Assembly: GCF_018904615.1 (NCBI RefSeq)
Contig: NZ_JADCNH010000027.1
Span: 1 to 53,774 of the forward strand
Direction of reading: 5' to 3'
Length of the DNA: 53,774 nucleotides
Source of the DNA: Verticiella alkaliphila
Lineage (GTDB): Bacteria > Pseudomonadota > Gammaproteobacteria > Burkholderiales > Burkholderiaceae_B
The stretch's first letter is position 1; each line of letters begins with the position of its first letter. The notes beneath the pieces were generated by a model. The model was given only the letters and a program-made list of their open reading frames with translations. It made no database searches and was not told where the DNA came from. The position numbers were made by a program, and so were the translations under genes. This document shows positions 20,625 to 29,879 of the stretch, piece after piece.

Positions 20625-21536
20625 ATGCAATACCGCATCCGTCACGCCACCACGTATCGCTATACCGCCCCGGTCACTCACGCCACGCAGCTGCTGCGGC
20701 TCACGCCGCGCCGCGAGCCGCACCAGCACGTGCTGACCTGGCACATCGCCGCGCCGGGCATCCTGCATGGCAGCATCGATGCCTACGGCAACGCCACGCA
20801 CATCATGTCGCTGAACCGGCAGCACGACGCCATCGAGCTCGTGGCGAGCGGCACCGTGCAGGTCGATGCGCTGCACGAAGGCCGGCTCGAGGATACCGAT
20901 ACGCTCCCCGTGCAGATCTACAGCGTGCAGACGCCGCTGACGCGCCACTCAGGCCGCGTCGCGGAGTTCGCGCACGACGTGCTGCCGCAGGGCATGCTCG
21001 GGCCGGAAGATGCCATGCGGCTCGCCGAGGCCATCCATGCCCAGGTGGAGTACGTGCCGGGCGTCACGGACGTGACCACCGATGCGGAATCCGTGCTCAC
21101 CCTCGGGCACGGCGTCTGCCAGGATCATGCGCATCTCTTCCTGGCATGCGCCCGCGGGTTGCAGGTGCCGGCGCGCTACGTGAGTGGCTATCTGCATACC
21201 GATGCCGAGTACATGGCGAGCCATGCCTGGGTGGACGTGTGGTTCGCCCAGACGGGCTGGGTGAGCATCGACGTGACCAATCGGCAGTACGCGGGTGAGA
21301 ACCACTGCCGCCTGGCTGTGGCGCGCGACTACGACTCGGCCTCGCCGGTGCGCGGCGTGCGCCGGGGTGGCGGCGAAGAGGACATGGAGGTGGGCGTCGT
21401 GGTGGAGCCCGATGAGCCTGCGCAGCTGCAACAGAGTCAACAGCAGCATCAGGGTGGCGGGGTTCGCCCCCTTGTGCAGCAGCAGGCACCGCTGCATGCG
21501 CCATTGCAACCGCAGCAACGCCAGCAGCAGCAATAG
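20625..21536 (+). CDS. Transglutaminase-like cysteine peptidase with Gln-rich tail
   Basis: A 303-residue papain-fold protein: an N-terminal bacterial transglutaminase domain (YRIRHATTYRY, residues 3-13, to about 85) and a catalytic core with Cys165 in GHGVCQDHAH, His200 in ASHAWVDVW and Asp216 in SIDVTN. Family members in this gene context are predicted peptidases/amidases acting on the ATP-grasp product. The core ends near residue 245 (about 265-295 residues is usual). The last ~37 residues are unusual: about 16 glutamines, including QQQ and a terminal QQQQ, with interspersed Pro and His. The start is ATG, 11 bases after the alpha-E stop. Confidence 0.92.
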   Translation: MQYRIRHATTYRYTAPVTHATQLLRLTPRREPHQHVLTWHIAAPGILHGSIDAYGNATHIMSLNRQHDAIELVASGTVQVDALHEGRLEDTDTLPVQIYSVQTPLTRHSGRVAEFAHDVLPQGMLGPEDAMRLAEAIHAQVEYVPGVTDVTTDAESVLTLGHGVCQDHAHLFLACARGLQVPARYVSGYLHTDAEYMASHAWVDVWFAQTGWVSIDVTNRQYAGENHCRLAVARDYDSASPVRGVRRGGGEEDMEVGVVVEPDEPAQLQQSQQQHQGGGVRPLVQQQAPLHAPLQPQQRQQQQ

Positions 21537-21613
21537 TCGAGTCACAGGGGCTGGCTGGCGATTCCCGGGCATCGGGCCTGCGTCCCTGGATTCGCCCGGC
21601 GGTGGCCGGACGC

Positions 21614-21619
21614 TACAAT
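21614..21619 (+). promoter_or_regulatory. Possible -10 box of the Anbu gene
   Basis: TACAAT in the 132-base gap between the transglutaminase and Anbu genes. The decamer CTACAATCCT recurs just upstream of the mgtE leader reading frame. No clear -35 was found. Confidence 0.3.
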
Positions 21620-21668
21620 CCTCGGCATTGCCGTATCCCGTGCCTGCGGTCCAACCGCCGCCGTTGCC

Positions 21669-22529
21669 ATGACTTACTGTGTCGCAGTCCGCCCGGATGC
21701 CGGGCTCGTCTTCCTCTCGGATTCCCGCACCAACGCGGGGGTCGATCACATCAGCACCTTTCGCAAGATGACCGTCTATGAGCGGCCGGGCGAACGGGTG
21801 CTCGTGCTCATGACGGCAGGCAATCTGGCGTTGAGCCAGGCAGTGCTGAACGAATTGGCCGAGGCCAGCGCCGACGGCCAGGGCCTGTGGTCGGTGACCA
21901 GCATGGCGCAGGCGGCCCAGCGCGTGGGCGACGCCGTGCGAACCGTGTTCCAGCGCGAGGCCCCGGCCCTGCGCGCGCACGACGTCCACTTCAACATCAG
22001 CCTGCTCCTGGGCGGGCAGATCCGCGGCGAACGTTGCCGACTCTTCCAGGTGTACTCAGCAGGCAATTTCATCGAAGCCACGGACGAGACGGTGTACTTC
22101 CAGATCGGCGAAGCCAAGTACGGCAAGCCGATCCTGGATCGGGTGCTCGACCGCCACATCTCTCTGGATGCTGCCGCCAAGTGCGCGCTCGTGTCGATGG
22201 ATTCCACGCTGCGCTCGAACATCTCGGTCGGCCTGCCCCTGGACCTGCTCGTCTACGAGACCGACACGTTGCGCGTGACGCACTTCGCATCGCTCGACGA
22301 GAACAGTCAGTATTTCCGGATGCTGAGCCGCTCCTGGAGCGAGCGCCTGCGCGACGCGTTCCGCGCCATGCCGGATCCGGCGTGGAAGCAGGTGTCCGAG
22401 AGTTCGACGCCCATCACGCCCATCCATGCACCCGCGGATGGCATGGTGCCAGCCGATGCTGCTGGCCTGGATGCGGGCGGCACGATCCAGACGCTCGCCG
22501 AGGGCGACGAGCAGCGCCCGCCGAGCTGA
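21669..22529 (+). CDS. Anbu, proteasome/HslV-like N-terminal nucleophile peptidase
   Basis: A 286-residue member of the ancestral beta-subunit (Anbu) family. After Met removal the nucleophile would be Thr1 (sequence MTYCVAV), with Asp17 in LSDSRTNAG and Lys33 in FRKMTV, the standard NTN triad. Published Anbu proteins assemble into open lock-washer or stacked rings in the cytosol; substrates are unknown. The Ntn core ends near residue 240; residues 241-286 form an extra low-complexity acidic, Pro-rich tail. It follows the ATP-grasp, alpha-E and transglutaminase genes, the classic Anbu neighbourhood, but after a 132-base gap with its own possible promoter. Confidence 0.92.
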   Translation: MTYCVAVRPDAGLVFLSDSRTNAGVDHISTFRKMTVYERPGERVLVLMTAGNLALSQAVLNELAEASADGQGLWSVTSMAQAAQRVGDAVRTVFQREAPALRAHDVHFNISLLLGGQIRGERCRLFQVYSAGNFIEATDETVYFQIGEAKYGKPILDRVLDRHISLDAAAKCALVSMDSTLRSNISVGLPLDLLVYETDTLRVTHFASLDENSQYFRMLSRSWSERLRDAFRAMPDPAWKQVSESSTPITPIHAPADGMVPADAAGLDAGGTIQTLAEGDEQRPPS

Positions 22530-22607
22530 GCGGTCCGGCCAACGCCATCCAGATCGCGTATCGACGCCGCTCTCCCATGACGCCCGGCGGGCGCAGGCGC
22601 TGACCGC

Positions 22608-23558
22608 TCAGGGGGCCGTGGCCAGCGCGATGGCCGGATCGATCGCCGCCGGCATGGCAGCGCCATGCCCCAATCCTTCGAACACCGTCAGGTGCACCTG
22701 CGGCCACTGTGCCGCGAACGCCGCGGCGGCCTCGCGCACGCCGGGCAGGCCGGGCGGGGCGCGCCGGCTGCGTTCTTCGCTGCCTACGGTGAAATGCACG
22801 GGATGCGGTGTGGGCGATCCCGCAAGGAACGTCGCCACGCGCTCGGGTAGCCAGGGCGAGCGGTACCAGAACGAGGGGCTGGCGACGACGTAGCGCTGGA
22901 ACGCATCCGTGCCGGTCAGCAGCGCATGCAGTGAGAAGACGCCGCCGTAGGAGTGCCCCATGAGCGTCTGGCGCTGCGGGTCGATGCGCACGCGGGCAGC
23001 CACCTGCGGCTGGATGCGCGTGCGGATGGCCTCCAGAAAGGCATCCGCGCCGCCGTTGCGTGCGTCGGGGCTGCGCGTGTCGGGTTCTGCCTGGCCGCTG
23101 GGCGTGGGCAGGTAGTCATAGGTGCGGGTGACGCCATCCAGGGTGTCGTCGATGTCGTAGCCGATCCCCACCACCACGAGCGGCGCGGCCGTCTCGCCGG
23201 GCCCCGGCGGGGTCAGCACGTCGAACACGGCATTGCCGTCGAGCACATAGAGCACCGGCCACCCTTGAGGCGGCGGCTCGCCGGACGGCACGCTCAGGAA
23301 AATCTTCCAGTCACGCCAACCATCGTCGCGCGGCACGATCCACGTGACGGGGGCGGCGACCCGCGCATGGATCGACGCCACTTCGGCTGCCCGCGCGGCG
23401 GTGGCGTCATAGGGGGGCGGGGTGGCCTCGCCCGCCCGCGTGAGGGCGGGCACTGCCAGTATGAGCGCGGCCAGCGTGCAGGCGAGGGCACGGGAAGGGC
23501 GCCGGGCAAGGCGGTGACGGGGGAGGGGACGGCAGAGCGCGGGAGCAGCAGGAGACAC
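22608..23558 (-). CDS. Alpha/beta hydrolase, ferri-siderophore esterase family (Fes/IroE/BesA-like)
   Basis: An esterase-D-type hydrolase of about 316 residues, probably periplasmic: a basic N-terminus, hydrophobic stretch LACTLAALILAVPA, then the catalytic domain with VLYVLDGNAVFD, nucleophile Ser in LMGHSYGGVF and likely catalytic His in EGLGHGAA. Relatives include enterobactin and salmochelin esterases that release iron from catecholate siderophores. Start is uncertain: GTG at 23558 gives a plausible signal peptide; ATG at 23642 adds 28 Cys/Arg-rich residues before it. A half Fur-like site lies upstream. It is divergent from the tetR regulator and convergent with Anbu. Confidence 0.8.
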   Translation of the reverse strand: MSPAAPALCRPLPRHRLARRPSRALACTLAALILAVPALTRAGEATPPPYDATAARAAEVASIHARVAAPVTWIVPRDDGWRDWKIFLSVPSGEPPPQGWPVLYVLDGNAVFDVLTPPGPGETAAPLVVVGIGYDIDDTLDGVTRTYDYLPTPSGQAEPDTRSPDARNGGADAFLEAIRTRIQPQVAARVRIDPQRQTLMGHSYGGVFSLHALLTGTDAFQRYVVASPSFWYRSPWLPERVATFLAGSPTPHPVHFTVGSEERSRRAPPGLPGVREAAAAFAAQWPQVHLTVFEGLGHGAAMPAAIDPAIALATAP

Positions 23559-23670
23559 GGGACGTGCACCGAGAAGACGCCGGCGGGGGCAGCAGCCATG
23601 GACACGGCAGCGCGCGCCGGCAGGACAGCCGCGGCGCAGCATGCGACACGGCAGAAGAGACCTCGTCAGT

Positions 23671-23683
23671 GTAATGATTCTCG
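23671..23683 (-). promoter_or_regulatory. Weak Fur-like site upstream of the esterase
   Basis: Read on the minus strand, CGAGAATCATTAC shares AATCATTA with the right half of the Fur consensus; 10 of 19 positions match by hand. It is only suggestive, but fits the iron context of the gene. Confidence 0.3.
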
Positions 23684-23715
23684 ACTCGCTCTTGCGCGGT
23701 TCGCATCTCCCCCGA

Positions 23716-23768
23716 TTGACACGCGTCCCGTCTTCGCAAAAAATAGCACGATCGTTCGTTTTATTTTT
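23716..23768 (+). promoter_or_regulatory. Promoter and palindromic operator of the tetR gene
   Basis: TTGACA at 23716-23721 and an AT-rich -10 region 17 bases on (AAAAAT, 23739-23744), followed by an AT-flanked palindrome centred on ACGATCGT (23748-23755). The palindrome overlaps the expected transcription start, as in self-repressing TetR genes. Confidence 0.55.
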
Positions 23769-23771
23769 TCC

Positions 23772-24392
23772 ATGCCCGATACTCTCGTTCGTCCCCGCAA
23801 AGGGGAAGCCACCCGCGCCGCCATCCTTGACACCGCCCTGCGGCTGGCGAGCGCCACCGGCATCGAAGCGCTTACCATCGGTACGCTGGCCGAAGAGGCT
23901 GGCATGAGCAAGAGCGGCGTCTTTGCGCATTTCGGATCGCGCGAAGAGCTGCAGGTGGCGGTCGTGCACGAGTATCACCGCCGCTTTCAGCGCGACGTCT
24001 TCGATCCGGTGATGGCCCTGCCGCGCGGGCTGCCGCGCCTGAAGGGCCTCTTCGATCAGTGGATCGGCGTGGTCACGCACGAGATTCAGCACGGCTGCAT
24101 CTACATCAGCGGCGCGTTCGAGTACGACGGGCGGCCGGGTGCCGTGCGCGATGCGCTCATGGCCTCGATCTCGGTCTGGCGCGAAGCGCTGGAACGCGCG
24201 TGCCGCCAGGCCGTGGAGGCCGGGCACATGCGCCCGGAGACCGATCCCGAGCAACTCGTCTTCGAGCTGATGGGGCTCGTGCTGGCCCTGAATTTCGATG
24301 CCCGCTTTCTGCAACGGCCGGATGCGCTCGCGCGCACGGTTCGCGCCCTGTCACATCGCATTGCCGAATGGCAAGCCCCGGCCTGGAACTGA
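23772..24392 (+). CDS. TetR/AcrR family repressor of the fatty acid oxidation operon
   Basis: A 206-residue regulator with an N-terminal helix-turn-helix at about 35-58 (TIGTLAEEAGMSKSGVFAHFGSR is the recognised block) and a larger ligand-binding C-terminal domain. It lies directly upstream of the acyl-CoA dehydrogenase operon, with a 46-base gap, so it probably senses an acyl-CoA or fatty acid and controls itself and that operon. The start ATG at 23772 follows a T-run and lacks a clear Shine-Dalgarno; the upstream open frame is not coding. The ligand is inferred from context only. Confidence 0.9.
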   Translation: MPDTLVRPRKGEATRAAILDTALRLASATGIEALTIGTLAEEAGMSKSGVFAHFGSREELQVAVVHEYHRRFQRDVFDPVMALPRGLPRLKGLFDQWIGVVTHEIQHGCIYISGAFEYDGRPGAVRDALMASISVWREALERACRQAVEAGHMRPETDPEQLVFELMGLVLALNFDARFLQRPDALARTVRALSHRIAEWQAPAWN

Positions 24393-24438
24393 CCGTTCTT
24401 GCCGGTCTCATACCTTCTATATCCTGTCAGGAGACGCC

Positions 24439-26223
24439 ATGCCCGTATATCGTTCCCCCTTGCGCGACCAGCAGTTCGTCATCCACGAGTTGCTCGATGC
24501 CACGGCACATTATCGGGATATTCCGGCCTACGCCGAGGTCGATGCGGACACCATCAACCAGGTGCTGGAGGAATCGGGCCGCTTCTGCGCGGAAGTCTTG
24601 TTCCCGCTGAACGCGGTGGGCGATGCCGAAGGGTGCCATTACGACAAGGCCAACCATGAGGTGCGCACGCCGACGGGCTTCAAGGCCGCCTGGGGGCAGT
24701 ACCGCGAGGCGGGCTGGAACGGCCTGGGTGCGGATACGGCATACGGCGGTCAAGGGCTGCCCGCGCTCATGCAGACCGCCGTGGGTGAGATGCAGAACAG
24801 CGCCAACCAGGCCTGGGCCATGTACCCGGGGCTGTCCACGGGCGCCTATGAGTGCCTGCACGAGCACGGCACGCCCGAGCAGAAGGCGCTGTATCTGCCC
24901 AAGCTGGTGTCGGGCGAGTGGACAGGGACGATGTGTCTCACCGAGCCCCATTGCGGCACGGATCTGGGCCTCATCAAGACGCGCGCTGTGCCGCGCGACG
25001 ATGGCAGCTATGCCATCACCGGCACCAAGATCTTCATCTCGGCCGGTGAACATGACCTGGCCGACAACATCATCCACCTGGTGCTGGCCAAGCTGCCGGA
25101 TGCGCCGGAGGGCTCGCGGGGCATCTCGCTCTTCATCGTGCCCAAGTTCGTGCCCCAGGCCGACGGCAGCGTGGGCGCGCGCAACGGCATCTTCTGCGGC
25201 GGCATCGAGCACAAGATGGGCATCCACGGCAACAGCACCTGCCAGATGATCATGGAGGATGCCGTCGGCTACCTGGTGTCCGAGCCCAACAAGGGCTTGA
25301 ACGCCATGTTCGTCATGATGAATGGCGCTCGCCTGGGCGTGGGCATGCAGGGCCTGGGGCTCACGGAAGTGGCCTACCAGAACGCCGTGGCCTACGCGAA
25401 GGATCGCGTGCAGGGCCGGGCGTTGAAGGGGGCGGCCGAGCCGGACAAGCCTGCCGATTCGATCCTCGTGCATCCCGACGTGCGGCGCATGCTGCTCACC
25501 GCGCGCGCCTACGCCGAGGGCGGTCGTGCCCTGGGCTACTGGACGGGTCTGCAACTGGACGTGGCCCGCTCGCATCCCGATGAAGCCAAGCGCCGCGAGG
25601 CCCTGGCGCAGGTGGGCCTGCTCACCCCCATCGTGAAGGCCTTTCTCACGGACAATGGCTTTCGTGCTGCTGTCGAAGGCCAGCAGGTCTTCGGCGGCCA
25701 CGGCTTCATCCACGAGACGGGCGTCGAGCAGTACGTGCGCGATGCGCGCATCAACATGATCTATGAGGGCACCAACGGCATCCAGGCACTGGACCTGCTG
25801 GGCCGCAAGGTGTTGCGTGACAACGGCGCGGCCTTGCGTGCCTTCGGCGCCCAGATCCAGGCTTTCGTGGAAGCCGAGGGCACGAGCGAGGCGATGAACG
25901 AATTCGTCACCCCCCTCGCGGACCTGGGTGACAAGTTCACCAAGATGACCATGGAGCTGGGCATGAAGGCCATGGGCAACGCCGACGAGGTGGGCGCCGC
26001 CGCCACGGATTACCTGCGAGTGGCTGGCCATCTGGTGTTCGCGTACCTGTGGGCGCGCATGGCGCGCCTGGCGCTGGACAAGCAGGACGACCCGTTCTAC
26101 GCGGCCAAGCTTGCCACCGCCCGCTTCTACTTCGCCCGGCTGCTGCCCGAGGCCACGGCCCACATGCGCGCGCTGCGCGCTGGCGCCAAGAGCATTGATG
26201 GCATGGACCTGGCCTGGTTCTGA
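24439..26223 (+). CDS. Acyl-CoA dehydrogenase with C-terminal domain (FadE/DmdC type)
   Basis: A 594-residue flavoenzyme for the first beta-oxidation step, oxidising acyl-CoA to trans-2-enoyl-CoA. Seen: an N-terminal extension MPVYRSPLRDQQFVIHELL typical of the ~600-residue class, FAD/substrate motif CLTEPHCGTDLG, central beta domain, catalytic-region IYEGTNGIQALDL, and an extra helical C-terminal domain after residue 470. ATG has AGGAG six bases upstream. It is the first structural gene of an operon continuing with the FadB-like, thiolase and hydratase genes. Confidence 0.95.
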   Translation: MPVYRSPLRDQQFVIHELLDATAHYRDIPAYAEVDADTINQVLEESGRFCAEVLFPLNAVGDAEGCHYDKANHEVRTPTGFKAAWGQYREAGWNGLGADTAYGGQGLPALMQTAVGEMQNSANQAWAMYPGLSTGAYECLHEHGTPEQKALYLPKLVSGEWTGTMCLTEPHCGTDLGLIKTRAVPRDDGSYAITGTKIFISAGEHDLADNIIHLVLAKLPDAPEGSRGISLFIVPKFVPQADGSVGARNGIFCGGIEHKMGIHGNSTCQMIMEDAVGYLVSEPNKGLNAMFVMMNGARLGVGMQGLGLTEVAYQNAVAYAKDRVQGRALKGAAEPDKPADSILVHPDVRRMLLTARAYAEGGRALGYWTGLQLDVARSHPDEAKRREALAQVGLLTPIVKAFLTDNGFRAAVEGQQVFGGHGFIHETGVEQYVRDARINMIYEGTNGIQALDLLGRKVLRDNGAALRAFGAQIQAFVEAEGTSEAMNEFVTPLADLGDKFTKMTMELGMKAMGNADEVGAAATDYLRVAGHLVFAYLWARMARLALDKQDDPFYAAKLATARFYFARLLPEATAHMRALRAGAKSIDGMDLAWF

Positions 26224-26239
26224 ACTTCAAGGAGAAAAC

Positions 26240-28648
26240 ATGTCGAGATTCGTCATTCGCAAGGTCGCCGTGCTGGGCGCGGGCGTCATGGGCGCGCAGA
26301 TCGCTGCCCACTGCGCCAACGCCGGCGTGCCGGTGATCCTCTTCGATCTGCCCGCCAAGGAAGGCAACCGCAACGGCATCGTGGATCGGGCGATCGCCAA
26401 CCTGAAGAAGCTCAACCCGGCCCCGCTGGGCACCCCGGCCCTGGCCGATGTCATCGAGCCCGCCAATTACGAAGACCACATCGAGCGCATCACCGAGTGT
26501 GATCTGATCATCGAGGCCATCGCTGAGCGCATGGACTGGAAGCATGATCTGTATCGCACGGTGGCGCCCGTGGTGGCCGAGCATGCGATCTTCGCGACCA
26601 ACACCTCGGGGCTCTCGATCACCAAGCTCTCGGACGGCATGGACGAGGCCCTGCGCGCCCGCTTCTGCGGTGTGCACTTCTTCAACCCGCCGCGCTACAT
26701 GTCGCTGGTCGAGCTGATCCCCACGGCGGACACGCAGCCGGAGATTCTCGACGATCTCGAAACCTTCCTCACCACCACCCTGGGCAAGAGCGTGGTGCGC
26801 GCGAAGGACACGCCGAATTTCGTCGGCAACCGCGTGGGCATCTTCAGCATCCTCGCCACCATGGCCGAGGCAGCGAAGTTTGGACTGACCTACGAGGTGG
26901 TGGATGATTTGACGGGCGCCAAGATGGGCCGCGCCAAGTCCGGCACCTTCCGCACGGCGGACGTGGTGGGCCTGGACACCATGGCCCACGTCATCAAGAC
27001 CATGCAGGACAACCTGCCCGACGACCCGTTTGCGAAGCACTTCGCCACGCCGCCCGTGCTGGCCGCGCTGCTCGAGAAGAAGGCGCTGGGCCAGAAGACG
27101 GGCGCGGGCTTCTTCCGCAAGGATGGCAAGAACATCCTGCGCCTGGATCCAGCCAAGGGCGAGTACGTGCCGGCCACGGGCAAGGCCGATGACCTCGTCG
27201 CGCGCATCCTGAAGATCAAGGACCCTGGCGAGCGCCTGCAGAAGCTGCGCGAATCGTCCAACCCGCAGGCGCAGTTCGTCTGGGCCATCCTGCGCGACGT
27301 CTTCCAGTACATCGCCGTGCATCTGGCGGACGTGGCCGATACCGCGCGCGACGTGGACTTCGCATTGCGCTGGGGCTTCGGCCAGCAGCAGGGCCCCTTC
27401 GAGCTGTGGCAGCAGGCCGGCTGGGCGCGTGTGGCGGGCTGGATCCAGGAAGACATCGCCGCCGGCAAGACGCTGTCGGATGCGCCGCTCCCCGCCTGGG
27501 TCACGAGCGGCCCGGTGGCCGAGAAGGGCGGGGTGCACACGCCCGAAGGCTCGTGGAATGCCCGCGAACAGCGTTTCGAGGAGCGCTCCAACCTGCCGGT
27601 ATACGGCCGCCAGGTGTTCCCCGAGCCGGTGGCGGGCGACGGCTCGGCCGTGCCGGCCACGGCAGGCAACACGGTGTTCGAGGACGAATCCATTCGCCTG
27701 TGGACGCTCGCTGATCCGGGTCGCGACGACGTGCTCATCGCCTCCTTCAAGACCAAGATGCACGTCATCGGCCAGCCCATCGTGGCCGGTCTGGTCAAGG
27801 CAGTCGAACTGGCCGAGCGCGATTACCAGGGTCTGGTGATCTGGCAGACGGACGGGCCGTTCTCGGCCGGTGCCGATCTGCAATCCATGCTGCCGGTGTT
27901 CATGAGCGGCGGCGCCAAGGCCATCGAGCCCGAAGAGCGCAAGCTGCAGGAGGCGATGCTGCGCCTGCGCTACGCCACCGTGCCGGTGGTGGCGGCCGTG
28001 GCCGGCCTCGCGCTGGGCGGTGGCTGCGAGTTGGCCATGTACAGCGCGCGCCGCGTGGCCTCGCTGGAAAGCTACATGGGTCTGGTCGAAGTGGGCGTGG
28101 GCTTGGTGCCCGGCGCTGGCGGCCTGACCTTCGGTGCCCGTCGTGCCGCCGAGCTGCACGCGGCGGCGCCCGACACGGACCTGCTGCAGTTCCTCAAGTC
28201 CTACGTGCTGCAGGCGGCTACCGCGCAGGTGTCCAAGTCGGCCATCGAGGCCCAGGCCATGGGGTATCTGCAGCCGGGCGATGTGGTGGTCTTTCACCCG
28301 GCCGAGCTGCTGCACGTGGCGCTGGGCCAGGCCCAGGCCATGGCCGATGCGGGCTACCGCCCGCCGCGCCGCGCGCGCTTTGCCGTGGCGGGACGGGACG
28401 GGCTGGCCACCATCAGCGCCCAGCTCGTCAACATGCGCGACGGCGGCTTCATCTCGGCACATGACTTCCACCTGGGCCGCAGCATCGCCGAGGTGATGTG
28501 CGGCGGCGACGTCGATCCGGGTTCGGTCGTGGACGAGGCCTGGATCATGGCCCTGGAGCGCCGCGTCTTCGTGAGTCTCCTGGATCACCCGAAGACGCAG
28601 GAACGCGTGATGGGCATGATGCAGACCGGCAAGCCCGTAAGAAACTGA
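26240..28648 (+). CDS. 3-Hydroxyacyl-CoA dehydrogenase / enoyl-CoA hydratase, dehydrogenase-first type
   Basis: An 802-residue bifunctional beta-oxidation enzyme. In contrast to E. coli FadB, the NAD-binding dehydrogenase comes first (VAVLGAGVMGAQIA, residues 9-22; HFFNPPRYM near 150; NFVGNRVG near 195). The crotonase domain is C-terminal (GPFSAGADL near 540, VAGLALGGGCELAMYS near 592-607). This order is common in Burkholderiales and in FadB/FadN relatives. It works with the adjacent dehydrogenase and thiolase in the cytosol. Start ATG with AAGGAG five bases upstream, 16 bases after the previous gene. Confidence 0.95.
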   Translation: MSRFVIRKVAVLGAGVMGAQIAAHCANAGVPVILFDLPAKEGNRNGIVDRAIANLKKLNPAPLGTPALADVIEPANYEDHIERITECDLIIEAIAERMDWKHDLYRTVAPVVAEHAIFATNTSGLSITKLSDGMDEALRARFCGVHFFNPPRYMSLVELIPTADTQPEILDDLETFLTTTLGKSVVRAKDTPNFVGNRVGIFSILATMAEAAKFGLTYEVVDDLTGAKMGRAKSGTFRTADVVGLDTMAHVIKTMQDNLPDDPFAKHFATPPVLAALLEKKALGQKTGAGFFRKDGKNILRLDPAKGEYVPATGKADDLVARILKIKDPGERLQKLRESSNPQAQFVWAILRDVFQYIAVHLADVADTARDVDFALRWGFGQQQGPFELWQQAGWARVAGWIQEDIAAGKTLSDAPLPAWVTSGPVAEKGGVHTPEGSWNAREQRFEERSNLPVYGRQVFPEPVAGDGSAVPATAGNTVFEDESIRLWTLADPGRDDVLIASFKTKMHVIGQPIVAGLVKAVELAERDYQGLVIWQTDGPFSAGADLQSMLPVFMSGGAKAIEPEERKLQEAMLRLRYATVPVVAAVAGLALGGGCELAMYSARRVASLESYMGLVEVGVGLVPGAGGLTFGARRAAELHAAAPDTDLLQFLKSYVLQAATAQVSKSAIEAQAMGYLQPGDVVVFHPAELLHVALGQAQAMADAGYRPPRRARFAVAGRDGLATISAQLVNMRDGGFISAHDFHLGRSIAEVMCGGDVDPGSVVDEAWIMALERRVFVSLLDHPKTQERVMGMMQTGKPVRN

Positions 28649-28665
28649 TTGCGAGGAAGAACAGA

Positions 28666-29865
28666 ATGAGCCGACAAATTCAGGAAGCCTACATCGTCGC
28701 CGCGGCGCGCACGCCGATTGGCCGGGCGCCGCGCGGGGTGTTTCGCCATACGCGGCCGGATACGCTGCTGGTCAACGCCATCCAGGGGGCGCTCGCGCAG
28801 GTGCCCGGGCTGGATCCGTCCCGGATCGAGGACGTGATCGCCGGCTGCGCGATCCCGGAAGGCCCGCAAGGCATGAACGTGGCGCGCATCGGCGCGCTGC
28901 TGGCCGGCCTGCCCAATACCGTGGGCGGGGTCACCGTGAACCGCTTCTGCGCCTCGGGCCTGTCGGCCCTGGCGATGGCGGCGGATCGCATCCGCGTGGG
29001 CGAATCCGAAGTCATCATCGCGGCCGGCACCGAATCCATGAGCCAGGTGCCCATGAACAAGCTGCTGCCCTCGATCAACCCGGCCGTGTTCGAGCATGAC
29101 GAGCATGTGGGCATCGCCTACGGCATGGGCCTCACGGCCGAGAAGGTGGCCGAACGCTGGAAGGTGTCGCGCGAGGACCAGGACGCGTTCGCGTACCAGT
29201 CGCACCAGCGCGCCATCGCCGCGCAGCAAAAGGGCGAGTTCAACGGCGAGACCATCGCGGTCGAGGCCGTCACGCGCACACCGGATCTCGCCAGCGGCGA
29301 AATTCGCGAATCCCGCGTGAGCGTGACGCGCGACGAGGGCCCGCGTGCCGATACGAGCCCCGAAGCGCTCGCGCGCCTGAAGCCCGTGTTCGCCGCCCGT
29401 GGCAGCGTCACGGCCGGCAACAGCTCGCAGACCTCGGACGGCGCAGGCGCCCTGGTCGTCGTGTCCGAGCGCATCCTGAAGGAATACAACCTCACGCCGC
29501 TCGCGCGCTTCGTGTCTTTCGCGGTGCGCGGCGTGCCGCCGGAGATCATGGGCATCGGTCCAAAGGAGGCGATTCCCGCAGCCTTGAAGGCGGCCGGCAT
29601 CCATCAGGACGACCTCGGCTGGATCGAGCTCAACGAAGCCTTCGCCGCGCAATCCCTGGCGGTGATCCGCGAGCTCGGCCTGGACCCGTCCCGCACCAAC
29701 CCGATGGGCGGCGCGATCGCCCTGGGTCACCCGTTGGGTGCGACCGGTGCCATCCGCGCCGCCACCGTGGTGCATGCCCTGCGCCGGCACCAGCTCGACT
29801 ACGGCATGATCACCATGTGCGTGGGCACCGGCATGGGCGCAGCCGGTATATTGCAACGGGTGTAG
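28666..29865 (+). CDS. Acetyl-CoA C-acyltransferase (3-ketoacyl-CoA thiolase)
   Basis: A 399-residue thiolase catalysing the last beta-oxidation step. The three catalytic residues are visible: acylated Cys95 in NRFCASGLS, His355 in [11 protein letters not shown] and Cys385 in [19 protein letters not shown] is also conserved. ATG with AGGA eight bases upstream, 17 bases after the FadB-like gene. With that gene it forms the multienzyme pair of the pathway. Confidence 0.96.
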   Translation: MSRQIQEAYIVAAARTPIGRAPRGVFRHTRPDTLLVNAIQGALAQVPGLDPSRIEDVIAGCAIPEGPQGMNVARIGALLAGLPNTVGGVTVNRFCASGLSALAMAADRIRVGESEVIIAAGTESMSQVPMNKLLPSINPAVFEHDEHVGIAYGMGLTAEKVAERWKVSREDQDAFAYQSHQRAIAAQQKGEFNGETIAVEAVTRTPDLASGEIRESRVSVTRDEGPRADTSPEALARLKPVFAARGSVTAGNSSQTSDGAGALVVVSERILKEYNLTPLARFVSFAVRGVPPEIMGIGPKEAIPAALKAAGIHQDDLGWIELNEAFAAQSLAVIRELGLDPSRTNPMGGAIALGHPLGATGAIRAATVVHALRRHQLDYGMITMCVGTGMGAAGILQRV

Positions 29866-29879
29866 ACCCAGGAGACATC

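Noticed and set aside
23559-24314. Extension of the esterase frame through the tetR gene
   Set aside because: It would be antisense to a clear TetR protein and precede the signal peptide by more than 200 residues.
25937-28588. 883-codon minus-strand frame under the FadB-like gene
   Set aside because: Shadow of a conserved enzyme; no motifs.
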